64,000 nucleotides of DNA from Diphasiastrum complanatum. Taxonomy: Eukaryota; Streptophyta; Lycopodiopsida; Lycopodiales; Lycopodiaceae. Position 1 is the first letter of the stretch. Each line of letters starts with the position of its first letter. Positions 37,067-48,349 of the stretch are shown here, in pieces. The notes under the pieces are model-generated. The model was not told the origin of the DNA, ran no database searches, and saw only the letters and a program-made list of their open reading frames with translations. Both the position numbers and the translations under genes were made by a program. The stretch is taken from assembly GCA_029204225.1 (NCBI GenBank), contig CM055110.1:43964612-44028611 (forward strand), written 5' to 3'.

Positions 37067-40000
37067 TGTCGGAAATCAATGGAAATGAGCGGAAGCTGGG
37101 AGCAAGCTTGGTGCGTGGATCAGAAGCACCACAATTAGCAGTAGAACGTTCAAATTGAAAGATTCACAGATGCACAAAGAACAATACAGTAGTAGGACTG
37201 AAAGATTGCACTCTGATTAATATCAAAACACTAAGTACAATTGCTTGAAGTGATAACTTCCGCTTACAATTGTTCAGCGTAATAACGCTGGCTATTTTTG
37301 AATAGATCTCAAAATCAAATTTTTTTTTTTGATGAAGATTCTAGGATAATATCTTACAAATATCTACAACTACCTTCTGTTGCAGTTATTACAATCGCCT
37401 CATTCCAGTTACTGCATGTACAAAGTGGGTGGACTGTCAACGTGAAGTTGTTGGTTCGGACAGTATCAGTATTTACAAGTATCAAAAAATATACACTGAC
37501 TTGAAAAATATAGAATTTTTAGAGTCAATCCAGTATCGAAAAATATAGAAATTTTTGAGTCGATCCAGTCTCGAAAAATTCTGAAAACTTCAATCTTAAA
37601 TTTTTTGATCCCTTGAACAGAAATTCGAACCTTCTGTTCTGGCTTTTCAGGATGCTCATTATTGAACAGATCTTGAGGCTGAGCATCAAATTCCAACACT
37701 CCCCCTTAATGTGGATTCCAAAGACTTTTGATTTTCAGATTCAACATGTAATTGAATCTGAGATGGCGATCCTTTGACAGAGCTTTCGTGAAGTACTCTA
37801 CTACCATTGATTCTGTCCTGTAGGAGACTAAGGATACCTCTTTGCTTTGCACTTTCTCTCTCAAATAGTGAGACCTGATTTCGATATGCTACTTGAGAAT
37901 GAAATCTCGAACTAAGAGAGAGAGCTATGGTGCTTTGGTTTTCACAAAATATGGTCGTCAAGGTCGATTTCTGCTAGCAGGTGCCTCAGCCAAATTGCCT
38001 CCTTTGTAGCATTTGTGGCAACAATGTACTCTGATTCAATTGATGATAATGCAACTGAGGGCTGCTTTCGGCTGTTCCATGAGATTGGGCCTTGATTGTA
38101 TAAAAATACAAAACCAGAAGTAGACCTTCTAGTATCGATATTTCCTGCCCAATCCACATATGTGTATCCTTCAAGTATGTTGGAAAGTTGGCTGCCTCCA
38201 TAACATATGCTAAGATGTTTGGTTGTTTGGATGTACTTCATGACTTTTGTGAGCGATTTCTAGTGGGTTAGACCTAGATTTGATAGGAATTGGCTAAGTG
38301 AACTGATTGAATACACAATGTTGGATCGAGTACAAATCATTGCATACATCAGTGAGCCGATGATGGAGTGAAACAGATATTGCTTCATCTCCTCCTTTTC
38401 TGCCTTTGTTTGAGGAGATTGTTTGTTCCTTTGACAGCTTCAATCCAGGGTCTATAGGAAAGAGACTTGGTTTGTAGTTGGTCATTCCATACTTTTCCAG
38501 TACGTTTATGAGATATCTCTGCTGGTTGATGAAAATCAGACGCCTGGATCAAAATTGAAAGATTTTGATTCCAGGACAATAGTGGGCTGGACCCATGTTA
38601 GTCATTTTATACTCCTTGGCTAGCATGCATTTCGTTTTCTTCATCAAATTCAGATTGTTACTGAATAGTAGTATATCATCCACATAGAGAGTGATGATGA
38701 AGAAGAAATTTGTTACAGACTTAAAGTAAACATTCGAGTCTGCTGAGTTTGGAATGAAACCATTCTTAATAAGAAATGCGTTGATTTTCTGGAACTAGGC
38801 CCTAGGTGACTATTTCAGCCCATAGAGTGCCTTGTGGATTTTGCACACAAGGTGTTGCTTATTCCTTAGCTCATATCCTTTCGGCTGTGACATAAAGATT
38901 TCCTCTTGCGGTCTGGACATCCATCTGATGGACCTCGAGATCTGTTGCGGTTGCAAAGGAGAGTAACAGACGAATCGAAGCATGCTTGATGACTGGGCTG
39001 AATGTATCAAAATAATTCAGATCTAGAATCTAGAAATAGTCTTTGGCGACCAGGCTGGCTTTATATCGATTTAGCATTCCTTCAACATTGTACTTCGTCT
39101 TGAATATCCATTTGCATGGAATCGGATTTCTCTCCTTTGGTAGCTCAATGACTGTCCATGTTTAATTCTCTATCAAAGAATCAAATTTAGTGTCCATCGT
39201 TGCTTTCCATTGATCAGCAGACATTGCCTCCGATATTGTGTTTGGTTTCTGAATGAAGTAGCAGACTACATCGTCCATAAATCTGGATGGAGGTTGTCTT
39301 GGTCGATTTGATCTTCTTGGTTGAGTCTCGACCCCCTAATGTGATTCATCTGGTTGAGGTTCTGTCTCATTTTATGAGTTTATATCAATTTCTTGATTTT
39401 CGATCCTGTTGTTATTTTTGATACCTGTATCAAAAAAAATTTCGATACTTGGATCAGAAACCTCTTGAGCTTTCCCCTTGTAGTTGATAAATCGAATTTC
39501 CACAAAGATGACATTTCTGCTTGTGAATGATTTTTTTGTTTCCAGATTGTAGAGCTTGTATGCCTTGGGATCTAGGGAGTAGCCAACAAAAATCGATTTT
39601 ATGCTTTTGTCATCCAGCTTCTTCCTGAGATCTTCAGGGATCTGAGCATAAGTGATGCAACCAAACACTCTAATATTTTTGAGTGATGGTTTTGATCCTA
39701 TCCACACTCATAAGGTGTCTTTCCATTCAATGCTTTGGTGATGGATCAATTTTGTAGGTAGGCAGCTATAGTAACAATTTCTGTCCAAAATTTCTTCGGA
39801 AGAGAGGCATGGGCTAGCATGCTCTTGGCACTTTCGATAAGTGTTCGATTCTTCTGTGCAGCTACACCATTGGACTGAGGTGAGTAGCTTGTTGTGACTT
39901 GTTGATGTATTTCTTTGGCCTTACAAAACTCTTTAAATTCGGTGGAGATAAATTCCCCCCTTCCATCTATGCGTAGAGCTTCAATCTTCCTCTGGGTCTG

Positions 40001-40650
40001 ATTTTCAATACAAGCTTTGAACTACGTGAAGAACTTGAATGCCTCTGATTTGTTCTTCAGGAAGTTGGTTGCAGTCCTTCGAGAGAAGTCATTGATGAAG
40101 GTTAGGAGGCATAGAGCTCCCCCTTTAGAAGCGGTCTGCGGGCCACAGTTATTGATATGTATAAGATCGAGTAGGCCCTTGGAAGTATGAACTGATTCTG
40201 AAAAGAACAAACTTCTTGCATGCTTGCTGATTATATAGCTTTCACATGAAAAAGTTGGCTTGCCAACAGTAGGCAGATCTTGTACTAGTTTCTGAGTTGA
40301 CATTTGTTGAATACTGTTGAAATTCAAATGGCCTGATTTGAAATGCCAAAGCATATTAGATGAATTGGAAGTAGAAGTGTGAAAAGCTTGAATGTTGGAA
40401 GAATAATAGTTGCTAAGTTTGTAGAGGTTGCCACTTCTTCTCACAAAAGCTAGAAATTTTTGAGCTTTGTTAAGTATGGTGCAGCCATTTGCATCGAATT
40501 CGACCCTCTGACCTGAATCAATGATTTTGCTAACTAAGAGCAGATTCTTGGTCAGATTTGAGACGTGGAGGACGTTGGACAGCAACTTGACTTCACCCTT
40601 TTGAAATTCGATTATGATTGTTCCTTCACCTTGAATCGAATGTGATGAGT
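37067..40650 (-). mobile_element. Cop2 copia element, 3' LTR and most of pol, decayed
   Basis: 3' LTR at 37067-37698, with purine tract AAGGGGGAG on the minus strand next to it. Upstream in frame-shifted pieces: RNase H (YVDWAGNIDTRRSTSGFVF, ALSSIESEYI; 37942-38241), reverse transcriptase with YVDD at 38675-38686 and LVCKIHKALYGLK near 38815, and the integrase C-terminal region (VFGCITYAQIP; 39372-39707). Next come the integrase zinc-binding and core start (LWHFKSGHLNFNSIQ, DLIHINNCGP; 40022-40400) and the protease tail (LLVSKIIDSGQRVEF). Gag and the 5' LTR are absent because element D begins at 40659. Tnt1-like domain order. Confidence 0.88.
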
Positions 40651-40658
40651 TGTCTCCG

Positions 40659-41135
40659 TGTTAGAACCCAAAAGGATTGCCTCTAAGATGAGGATAGAAG
40701 AACACAATAGGAGAGACTACAGAACCAAGCCACCCAACCAATCCTAGATCAAAACATGACCTAGCCCCCAAGCCATGCCATGAGAAGCAAGAGGAGAAGA
40801 GAACCTGGTGACCTAAACCCAATATGTCGACAGGGAAAATCCCCACCTCCTTATATAGAGAGTAGAGTCCTGTGCATGAAACCATGCAACCCCCATGCAG
40901 GTCAACTATAAATAGGTCTCATCTCTTCATGCAGTCCTCCTGCCTATATCTGTCACACAGACATGCAATGCTCCAAATGTCTCAATTAGAGTGTCTGGGT
41001 CCTCTCAAGGTAATTAGTCACAAACAAGCCTTGACATGGAATTAAATCACGGCATGACCAATAATCTCGAGTACTGGAGGGTTGGTCTACCCTATTAGGA
41101 CTATTCCAGGTCCTTAACCGAATATGGCCATAACA
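40659..41135 (-). repeat. 3' LTR of element D, copy 2
   Basis: 477 bp, TGTTAGAACCC...GGCCATAACA, followed by TTCTTCCCTCCTTAA (polypurine tract on the minus strand). Sits inside the Cop2 protease region. Confidence 0.8.
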
Positions 41136-43700
41136 TTCTTCCCTCCTTAAACTGCTTCTATCCTTAGAAGCTCCAAAAAAATAGAAAAGAATTACAAGAA
41201 CAGTTCCTTTAACTTACAATATTAACCGAGGAAAACATCTTTCTTAGTCTGACTTCCATATCAAACAAGTACTCAGAGATAAATCTATTTCCAATAGTTA
41301 ACCTCTGTTTTGGAATGCGACTCAAGTTTGCAAAAAGTACACTAAGCAATGAATTTCTCAATTAGGTTACACTCAACACAAGTTAGTAACATCACCTTCA
41401 TGTAAAACACTTACATGAACACTGAGTGAAATATTCCCTAACTTAGGAGATTAAAATTCATAGAGAAATAATAATAATTACAATCTAAAATTATCTACAA
41501 ACTCTGGCAGACAATTTATAAAAATCTTCCAAGTACAACTATCCTTAGAATCCAATTCTAAGATATGATAATTCATTCAAGTAGAATCTCTAGGCGAATC
41601 ATTAAGATAAAGAATGATAAAAACTCAACTCTGAATATCCCATATACTCTTTTAAGTTAGACACTCCTGTTTCTAGCATCATATGCAAGAGATAATAGCA
41701 ATCATTCATCTTCATAGACTTGTCTGTCTTCTATGGTAACTGGAGATCCAATCAAACGAATAACTGTACTCAAGCATCTGCAGACCATAAACAATAGTAG
41801 AATAACATCCACTAGAATAGTTAAATTCTCCACAAATAAATACTTATCTTGCGAGAATGTCTGGAGTAGAATTATTCAAAACACTGATTTGAATTCTTAC
41901 TCAAATAATAGATCAAGAATTAATCATCACACTTAGGAATCATTACAATTCCTTATAGTCCTTTGACAATAATTAAGTACCTGTTTATGATCCGTCAATC
42001 ATAAATATTCAGATTCATATGATTTGTCAATCACAATTTTCTGGAATCCCAAAATCATACTTAATCATTTATAGGATACTGGAGTATATGTCCAACATAA
42101 CTCAGAAAAAACAAGAATTATTACAAAATCTTTCTACTAAGAAAATACTGGATTTAGAAATATTCTTCAACTAGGATTCTTAAACTGAAGTGCAAGATTC
42201 AAGGTCTATAAATCACTGGTAATTAAAGACTGAACACATACCAAGATGACAATCATCTTCAACTACAAGAACTTTAGATTACAATCTAGAATCACATCTA
42301 GATACGCAAAGTCCTCCTAAATATCAATTGAGTTATTATTCTTGGTCCATTATGATCCGTTGTCCAATTGAGCTCTCTGGGATACAATCACTAATGAGTT
42401 GAGTCCCTTCCTTAACTAAGGAATACTCTATCCCGAAAATACCGTATATCCAATGCACACAATTTTAAGTGATGAACCGAAATGATTCACTAATCATGCG
42501 TCTTACAGACATTATAATTCAAAACCATCAGTTCCCGGTGAATCCACATCACACTAATCATTTTACCAATTAACTTCATCTTGGAGTAATCAACTACTCA
42601 AGCTAATTGCCAATGATTTAGAAATCTCAAATGTCTAGGTGCAGATCTTAATTATACTAGTATGACACCACATTTAGATCCTCATCCAAACCATTTATAA
42701 GTTAATCCATAAATCTTCTATACAAAGTTTTGTTAACTCTTCAAGTATCTGTCAAAACAATACTTAATCATATGTTCATGTTCACCGACTAGGTTAAGTG
42801 CACCAAATAACTCTAGTAACCAGGAATACACAGTAGATTCATACAAGATTAATCGTGCACAAATGTGAATGATCTCACTATGACCCAGTACATAAACACA
42901 TTTTTATCTGGTAGATTCTTCCATAACCCACATATGTTACTCACATATCTCACTGAGATCTTGTAACTCAGCTACAAAGATTTTCTATTTCTCATGAGTA
43001 AATAACATATCTAGAAAATCTCTGAGACAAACAACATTCACTCTCAATAGTTTTCCAATCCAACTTACCTCTAATTACATAATTTCTTCACTCAATCAAC
43101 CCCTCTGTGATCCTAGTACTAACTGAGATTAGGTTGATCCAATACAGAACTCTCAGACTTAAATTATGATCAAACTTACTTCTATTCCAATCAAAATGGA
43201 ATTAGTCACCTCTGATCTTTTACTGTACTATATTAATAGATATTGATTCAAATATCAAACCTATTCTAGATCTAGATTGTCCACAATCCCTAGAGAATCT
43301 CTCTTATTCAAAAAGTTCCAATTAGGTAACTTACTCTGAATCTATCTGAAATTACTTTCAGACCAAATCTCATTTCTATACCACAACTGGATCTCTTCCG
43401 AAAACTATGCAACCTATAGATTTTCAAATAGAATTTTATTCCACCACTTCACCCCTCCTTTTAAAGAAATTATAAATTTCAATAAAAGTTAACTGGAAAG
43501 ATGATCTATGAAAGTATCCAAATCGAAGAAAAGTCATTAATAAGTGCATTCCAATAAAGGATTTACTCTATTACAACCTTCCCTTCAAATATTTTCAACC
43601 CTAGTGACAAAACTATCATTCCTCTAAAATCCATTTATGCAACAAGAGGTATTCCAGGTCTAATAAATTGAAACACTTAAATCTTAAAATTTATCTGAAT
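41136..43700 (-). mobile_element. Element D copy 2, non-coding internal region
   Basis: Homologous to 22669-26092, for example TGTTCACCGACTAGGTTAAG and CTCACTATGACCCAGTACAT. No gag or pol. Lacks the 1.1-kb insertion of copy 1. The 5' LTR is missing at its right end. Confidence 0.7.
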
Positions 43701-43704
43701 TCCA

Positions 43705-43790
43705 AGTCTATTCCCACAAGTAGTCATTAGGGGAAATATGGGCTCAAAATGGGCCCTTTAAAAAATTTCACTTTAGAGAGAGGTTACGTA
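43705..43790. repeat. Fragment of the repeat P/Q family
   Basis: TCATTAGGGG...CTCAAAATGGGCCC is the inverse of 16300-16345, and AATTCCAAGTCTATTCnCACA matches the outer end of repeat Q (about 37030-37055). Confidence 0.5.
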
Positions 43791-44187
43791 GAGAGAGAAT
43801 GCAAACCAGTAACTTTTGGTCGCCGTTTTCCGAGTTTCCGGCCTTGCCCGACGTTTAACTAGTATGGTTAACTTCAGACAATAGCTAGCCTAGCATGAGA
43901 TGTAATAACTTCTCTTTGTGCTCGTTCCGAAATTTGGGACTAGAGCTTTAAGACTGAATATCTTGGTGTGCTCAATGCAAAAACTGAAGCGGGAGAGGCA
44001 AAACTTTTGAAATCATTGTATGCTTATAGTGAAATATGAGGTGGGATGATTTTTCAATGCGACATAAACATTACAAAAGTATGGAATGCTAGATCTATTC
44101 ATATTGATTTAGTATAGGTAGATTCATTTACATGATTGTAGCTTTAACAATGGCAATGTTCCATTTGCATGTTGCTCTTTCAATGGA
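43791..44187. other. Upstream of TnpL copy 2; no gene seen
   Basis: Contains TTGCCCGACGTTTAACTAGTA (43844 on), reminiscent of the TGCCCGA blocks before gene U, but no clear feature. Confidence 0.3.
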
Positions 44188-45340
44188 ATGCACTCCAATT
44201 ATCAAGAAAAATGCGAAAGTTGTAGAGAAATAGTTAGAGAATTGAGAACGAATAAGCATATGAATATAGATTTGTGGGTGGATGGATCAATTTATCCTAA
44301 TGATCAAGCTACCTACTTGTGTCCAGATTTTAAGTCCGTAACTCATCTTTTCAAATATGTATATGAAAAAAATAGCGGATTACTTGGATATTATCAAAGG
44401 TTGCGAGATATTGGAATGCATAGCATATCTTGTCTGAATCAACAATTACAGTTTGCTAATCAACAATTGCAACATGCAAATCAACAATTGCTTCATTATG
44501 TGCAACACACTAGTGCTGAAAACAATGCACTCAAGAATGCTATGTCAAAGTTGAATGCTACTGTCACTACTCTTTGAGGATCAAACCAAGAAATATTAGA
44601 ATCCATGGAAAAGTTGTGATCCGAGAGTTTAAAATCTGTTGTTGATCTAAAAGTGATCAATAAGGCAGTGATGAAGAGAAAAAGAAAGAGAGTACCGATG
44701 AAGAATATTGATGACCTATCTACACATAGCGGCAATAAAAAAAAAGAATCCAAGCATTTAAGTATGTTGTCATCTAAACTGTTTATTTGATTTGTATATG
44801 TCATTTAAGTTTGATTTGCACTTGATAACATGGATTATTTATTTATTAAACATAATTTGAGTTTCATATGTTTGTTGCAGATCATGTTTGGTGGCAAAGA
44901 ACTATTTAACAGATTGTTCATGCATTGGATCATCTTTAAGTCATGTTTTACCAAGAAAGTCAGCAAAGAAAATGATAAAAAATGCTCGGTTTGAAAAATG
45001 AAAAATGAAATTGTAGAGACTGTTTTGATTAAGGTTCAATCATACTTGGATGCGAATGTGATACAAGGTGCATGTGATGTATCTGGAATGAGCAGAAATG
45101 CTTATTCTATTTTTTTTAGAATAGTTAAAGAAGCTTTTTCCCAAGTGATGGTGAAGAAAATTAATCTTCCGTGTCCATATCGGGTAAGATTACCTAGAAA
45201 TTTCTATAATGACGGAATGTTCAAAGTAGTTGGCCAACCACTTCATATAACTGAATTATACAAATCAGAATATGGTGAGCTCAATGATATTTCGAAAGAC
45301 ATTCGAATTCATTACAAAAGAGAGATCCTTGTAATATATC
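44188..45340 (+). pseudogene. TnpL copy 2, N-terminal half
   Basis: Exon 1 (44188 to about 44761) has IDLWVDGSIYPND...NSGLLGYYQRLRD, then Gln/Asn-rich coiled-coil repeats (QQLQFANQQLQHANQQL) and a KRKRKRV basic patch. A TGA stands at 44575. The intron ends TTTGTTGCAG at 44880. Exon 2 has IQGACDVSGMSRNAYSIFF and ends near IHYKREIL. Same order and intron position as copy 1 at 20.4-21.2 kb. The catalytic-looking second half is missing because ORF-G follows directly in the opposite direction. Confidence 0.6.
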
Positions 45341-45363
45341 AAAAATCTTTTACAGAAAATTAT

Positions 45364-46400
45364 TTAATTTTTATCATCATCCTCTTCAAGATTCAGACAG
45401 ATGGTATTTTCATGAAGGAATAATCTCTTTTCATATGGATTCAAAAATTCTAAATTTTTTTTCTTACTCATATCAATGTAACCCGAATAAAGGGCCATTG
45501 CAGATGATCTTTTGGTAGTCTCATTGGGAGTATAACCCAATATCTTAATAGTCAAATCTCTCTTCACAAAAATTATTTTATATGTTCCTCTTGCGTACTT
45601 ATGGCCTCCTAAACAAACTGATAATGATTTGATGGCCATAATGACAGTGGTTGCATATGGATTATAAGATGAATGATATATACAAATCTCATTATTTTGA
45701 AAGTTTTTCAAATAACGAGATAGAGAAACATCTTTTCTCCCAGTTGATACACCTCGGACGCCTCCATGTCTCATACCAAAGGCATTTATTTCAATAGCAT
45801 CCTATAAACGAGAAAAGAAAATAAATTTAGAATGATACATAACACTACAAACTCAATAAGAAAACTGAACAATATCAATACGAATAAGAAATAAAAAAAA
45901 CTGATCAATATCAATACCAATATAATATCTACTTACCAGATTATAATTATTATAATCAATGACGTTTGCTCTGCTAATGTCATGTCCTCCAATGGCCTCT
46001 ACATTTCCAGAGGGGATATATCTAGCCCTAGGGGGATATCTTTTTTGAAATTCCAAAAATTTCTCCTCTGTAGGCAAGGTCTTTTCATAGGCTTTAGATT
46101 TTTCAATCATGGCCTCCAAGGCCTCATTGCCAGATTTTCAATTGCCATCTTTATCATAATCTATCTCACTTTCAAGGTCATCATATGAGTATTCAACAAT
46201 GTCAAAAAATTCTGATAAATTTTGAGCAAAAACTGAGAGGATTTCATCCTCTCTCAAATTCAATACATCTTATATATCATTAAATGAAATATAACATTCA
46301 TTATTTACAAAATATAAAGGAACATCAAGTAGAGTTAATTGATTAACAGAAGATGCAGATGGAAGAGAACTAGTCCTATTTAAGCACCGTAAAGATAAAA
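45364..46400 (-). pseudogene. ORF-G copy 3, two exons
   Basis: Exon 1 (about 46400-45937) reads LPLYFVNNECYISFNDI-like sequence, an acidic stretch, then LPTEEKFLEFQKRYPPRARY and ends with donor GTAAGTAG. Exon 2 (45804-45364) starts after TTTATAG with DAIEINAFGMRHGGVRG and ends LNLEEDDDKN. The C-terminal part matches 18187-18459. At least two in-frame stops lie in exon 1 (near 46270 and 46140). Function unknown. Convergent with TnpL copy 2. Confidence 0.5.
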
Positions 46401-46483
46401 AAATTCTTTTTAAGATAATGTTCTTTCAGAACATTTTCATAGGTCTTTCATTATGCGTTCCAGTATGATTTTTCTACGTATGG

Positions 46484-47248
46484 GATATCGGATCAGCGTG
46501 CCTAGCAGACGATGTATTTGCTGCATTTGGACTGCGCGCATCGAATCACTATTCCAGGATCAAAATATTTTTGAAATTTTTGAACTATTGGACCCTATAT
46601 GCATGATCAAAGCTTGATTCAGAAGACTCTTCATACTGGCCAAAGTTATGCAAAATCTATCGAATCAAACTCTGATCATTCATATTGCGTCAGATATCGG
46701 ATGAGCGTGCGAGAATACATACTATGGTTGTCAAATGCTTTATATGCGTGTTGATTAGCTATCGAGTGAGAATCTAGCCTTTGGAATTTTCCAAAATTAT
46801 AAATATTGGATATTAAAAAAGTCTTATATTTAAAGCTTAACGTTGTCAATTTCAGCATTAAATGGTGGAAGTGTGATTAATTGTAGATGTGACCATACTT
46901 TATTTGAAATTAGTTCTGGTTAATTTGATCTGGACTAATCATTTTGATGACTGATGGATATTTAGATTGATTTGATTGACAAGCCTCTGAGTAATCATCA
47001 TCGTTTGCAATCATTTCTGATTTTCTCTATATATACTGATCGACGACATTGAATTTTTTTTGCTTATAGTTATTTGTATCCATGTGATATCGATTCAGCG
47101 CGCTCGAAAACAACTTCTTTCAATCCGTTCCTACTCGCTCGCACCCATCCGCTACCAACTAACAAAATTGTTTAGCTCTGGTATCGCTTCGACGCGTTCG
47201 ACCTGAGGTCTGATCCTAAAATCAACATTATCGCGCGCTGATCCGCTA
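46484..47248. repeat. Cluster of GATATCGGATCAGCGTGC-type motifs upstream of the H3-like gene
   Basis: Variants at 46484-46502, 46693-46711, 47086-47106, 47181-47200 and, inverted, 47232-47248. The last ends 11 bp before the ATG at 47259. Same motif as in the intron at 13328-13484. Confidence 0.65.
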
Positions 47249-47258
47249 CTACACAGTA

Positions 47259-48349
47259 ATGGCATGGACCAAGCATACAGCACGAGGGCATTAAGGTGGA
47301 ATACCAATTTCAGGTGCGGGTCAGGGAAATCCACAACCACCACCTCTTCCACCACCACCTCCTCCTAGGCCAAGGGGCAGAAGAAGAGACCCACCCTGGC
47401 TCAAGGATATTCGGAAGCTTCAAAAGACAAACAATCTTCTGATTCCAAAATCTCACATATAGAGGTCCATCAGGCAGGTGACAAGAAGTCTATCTACAGA
47501 TGTGAGATGGACAGTAATGACAATTGAGCATTGCACATAGCATATGAGGATTTTCAGGTGAAATTTTTTTCTGATACTGCTGTTGCAGCTGTCTATGCCA
47601 AGAGGGTAACCATCATGCCCAAGGATTTCAACATTGTGTTCAGGCTTCGAGACACATATGACAAGTTTGTTGAATACTTTAGACCTGTTCCCTCCTCTCC
47701 TCCAAAACAAGATTCAGAGAGGAGAAAACGAAAGCAATCTCAACCAACCGGGCTTGTTATTCGTATACAGAATGGGAGTGTTTCAAATAAGAGGAGGTCT
47801 CTCGACCCTCCATCTAAAGCGAGGGATTTTTCCAAGCCATCTCCTCTGAATATTATTCTTTCTTCTAGGCATTCTCCTCCTAATTCTCCTCCTAAGTCTC
47901 CTTCTTCTCCTTCCACTCCATCTTTAACTTCTCCTACTAAATCTTCCTCTCCTAACCAATCTCCACCTCCTAAATCTCCTCCTCCTCCTAAACCCATAAA
48001 TATTAGTTCCTCTCCTCCTGTTGTTGGAAGCGATTTAGATGATTTTGTTAGTGTAAAGGTAGAATCAATCTTGAATGACAATTCTTTATGTGGTTTATTA
48101 GTGTTACTTCCGTCACCCCCTGCACTTGCCTTTGTAAATAGTTCTCAATATGTACACTATGACCAATTGTTAAACACATATCTTAAAGTATTAGGTCCTC
48201 AATATAGTTTTAGGATGCCGAAGACCAATGTTGGTCTCCCCCTTTCTAGTTTAGATACTGGTAAATTAGAAAGTAGGGATAAAATACTAGGGAACAATGC
48301 AACTAATCATGATTCCAAAAATAAGAATAAACAAAATTTATTACCTTAG
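47259..48349 (+). pseudogene. Histone H3-like (CENH3-like) protein with long C-terminal extension
   Basis: From the ATG at 47259 the frame opens M-A-W-T-K-H-T-A-R, aligned residue for residue with the H3 start. A proline-rich tail and RPRGRRRDPPWLKDIRKLQK follow, then NLLIP, DVRWT (about 47500), IAYEDFQVKFFSD and KRVTIMPKDFNIVFRLRD (to about 47655): alpha-N, alpha-1, alpha-2 and alpha-3 of an H3 fold in order and at H3 length. NLLIP, RWT and FSD are features I associate with centromeric H3. After the fold comes about 230 residues of Pro/Ser/Lys-rich sequence, absent from normal H3. Breaks: TAA at 47292, TAG at 47460, and one frameshift near 47525. The last codons are probably antisense to the neighbouring gene. 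Confidence 0.75.

Noticed and set aside
47740-48081. Minus-strand glycine-rich frame opposite the H3-like gene
   Set aside because: Antisense shadow of the Pro/Ser-rich extension.
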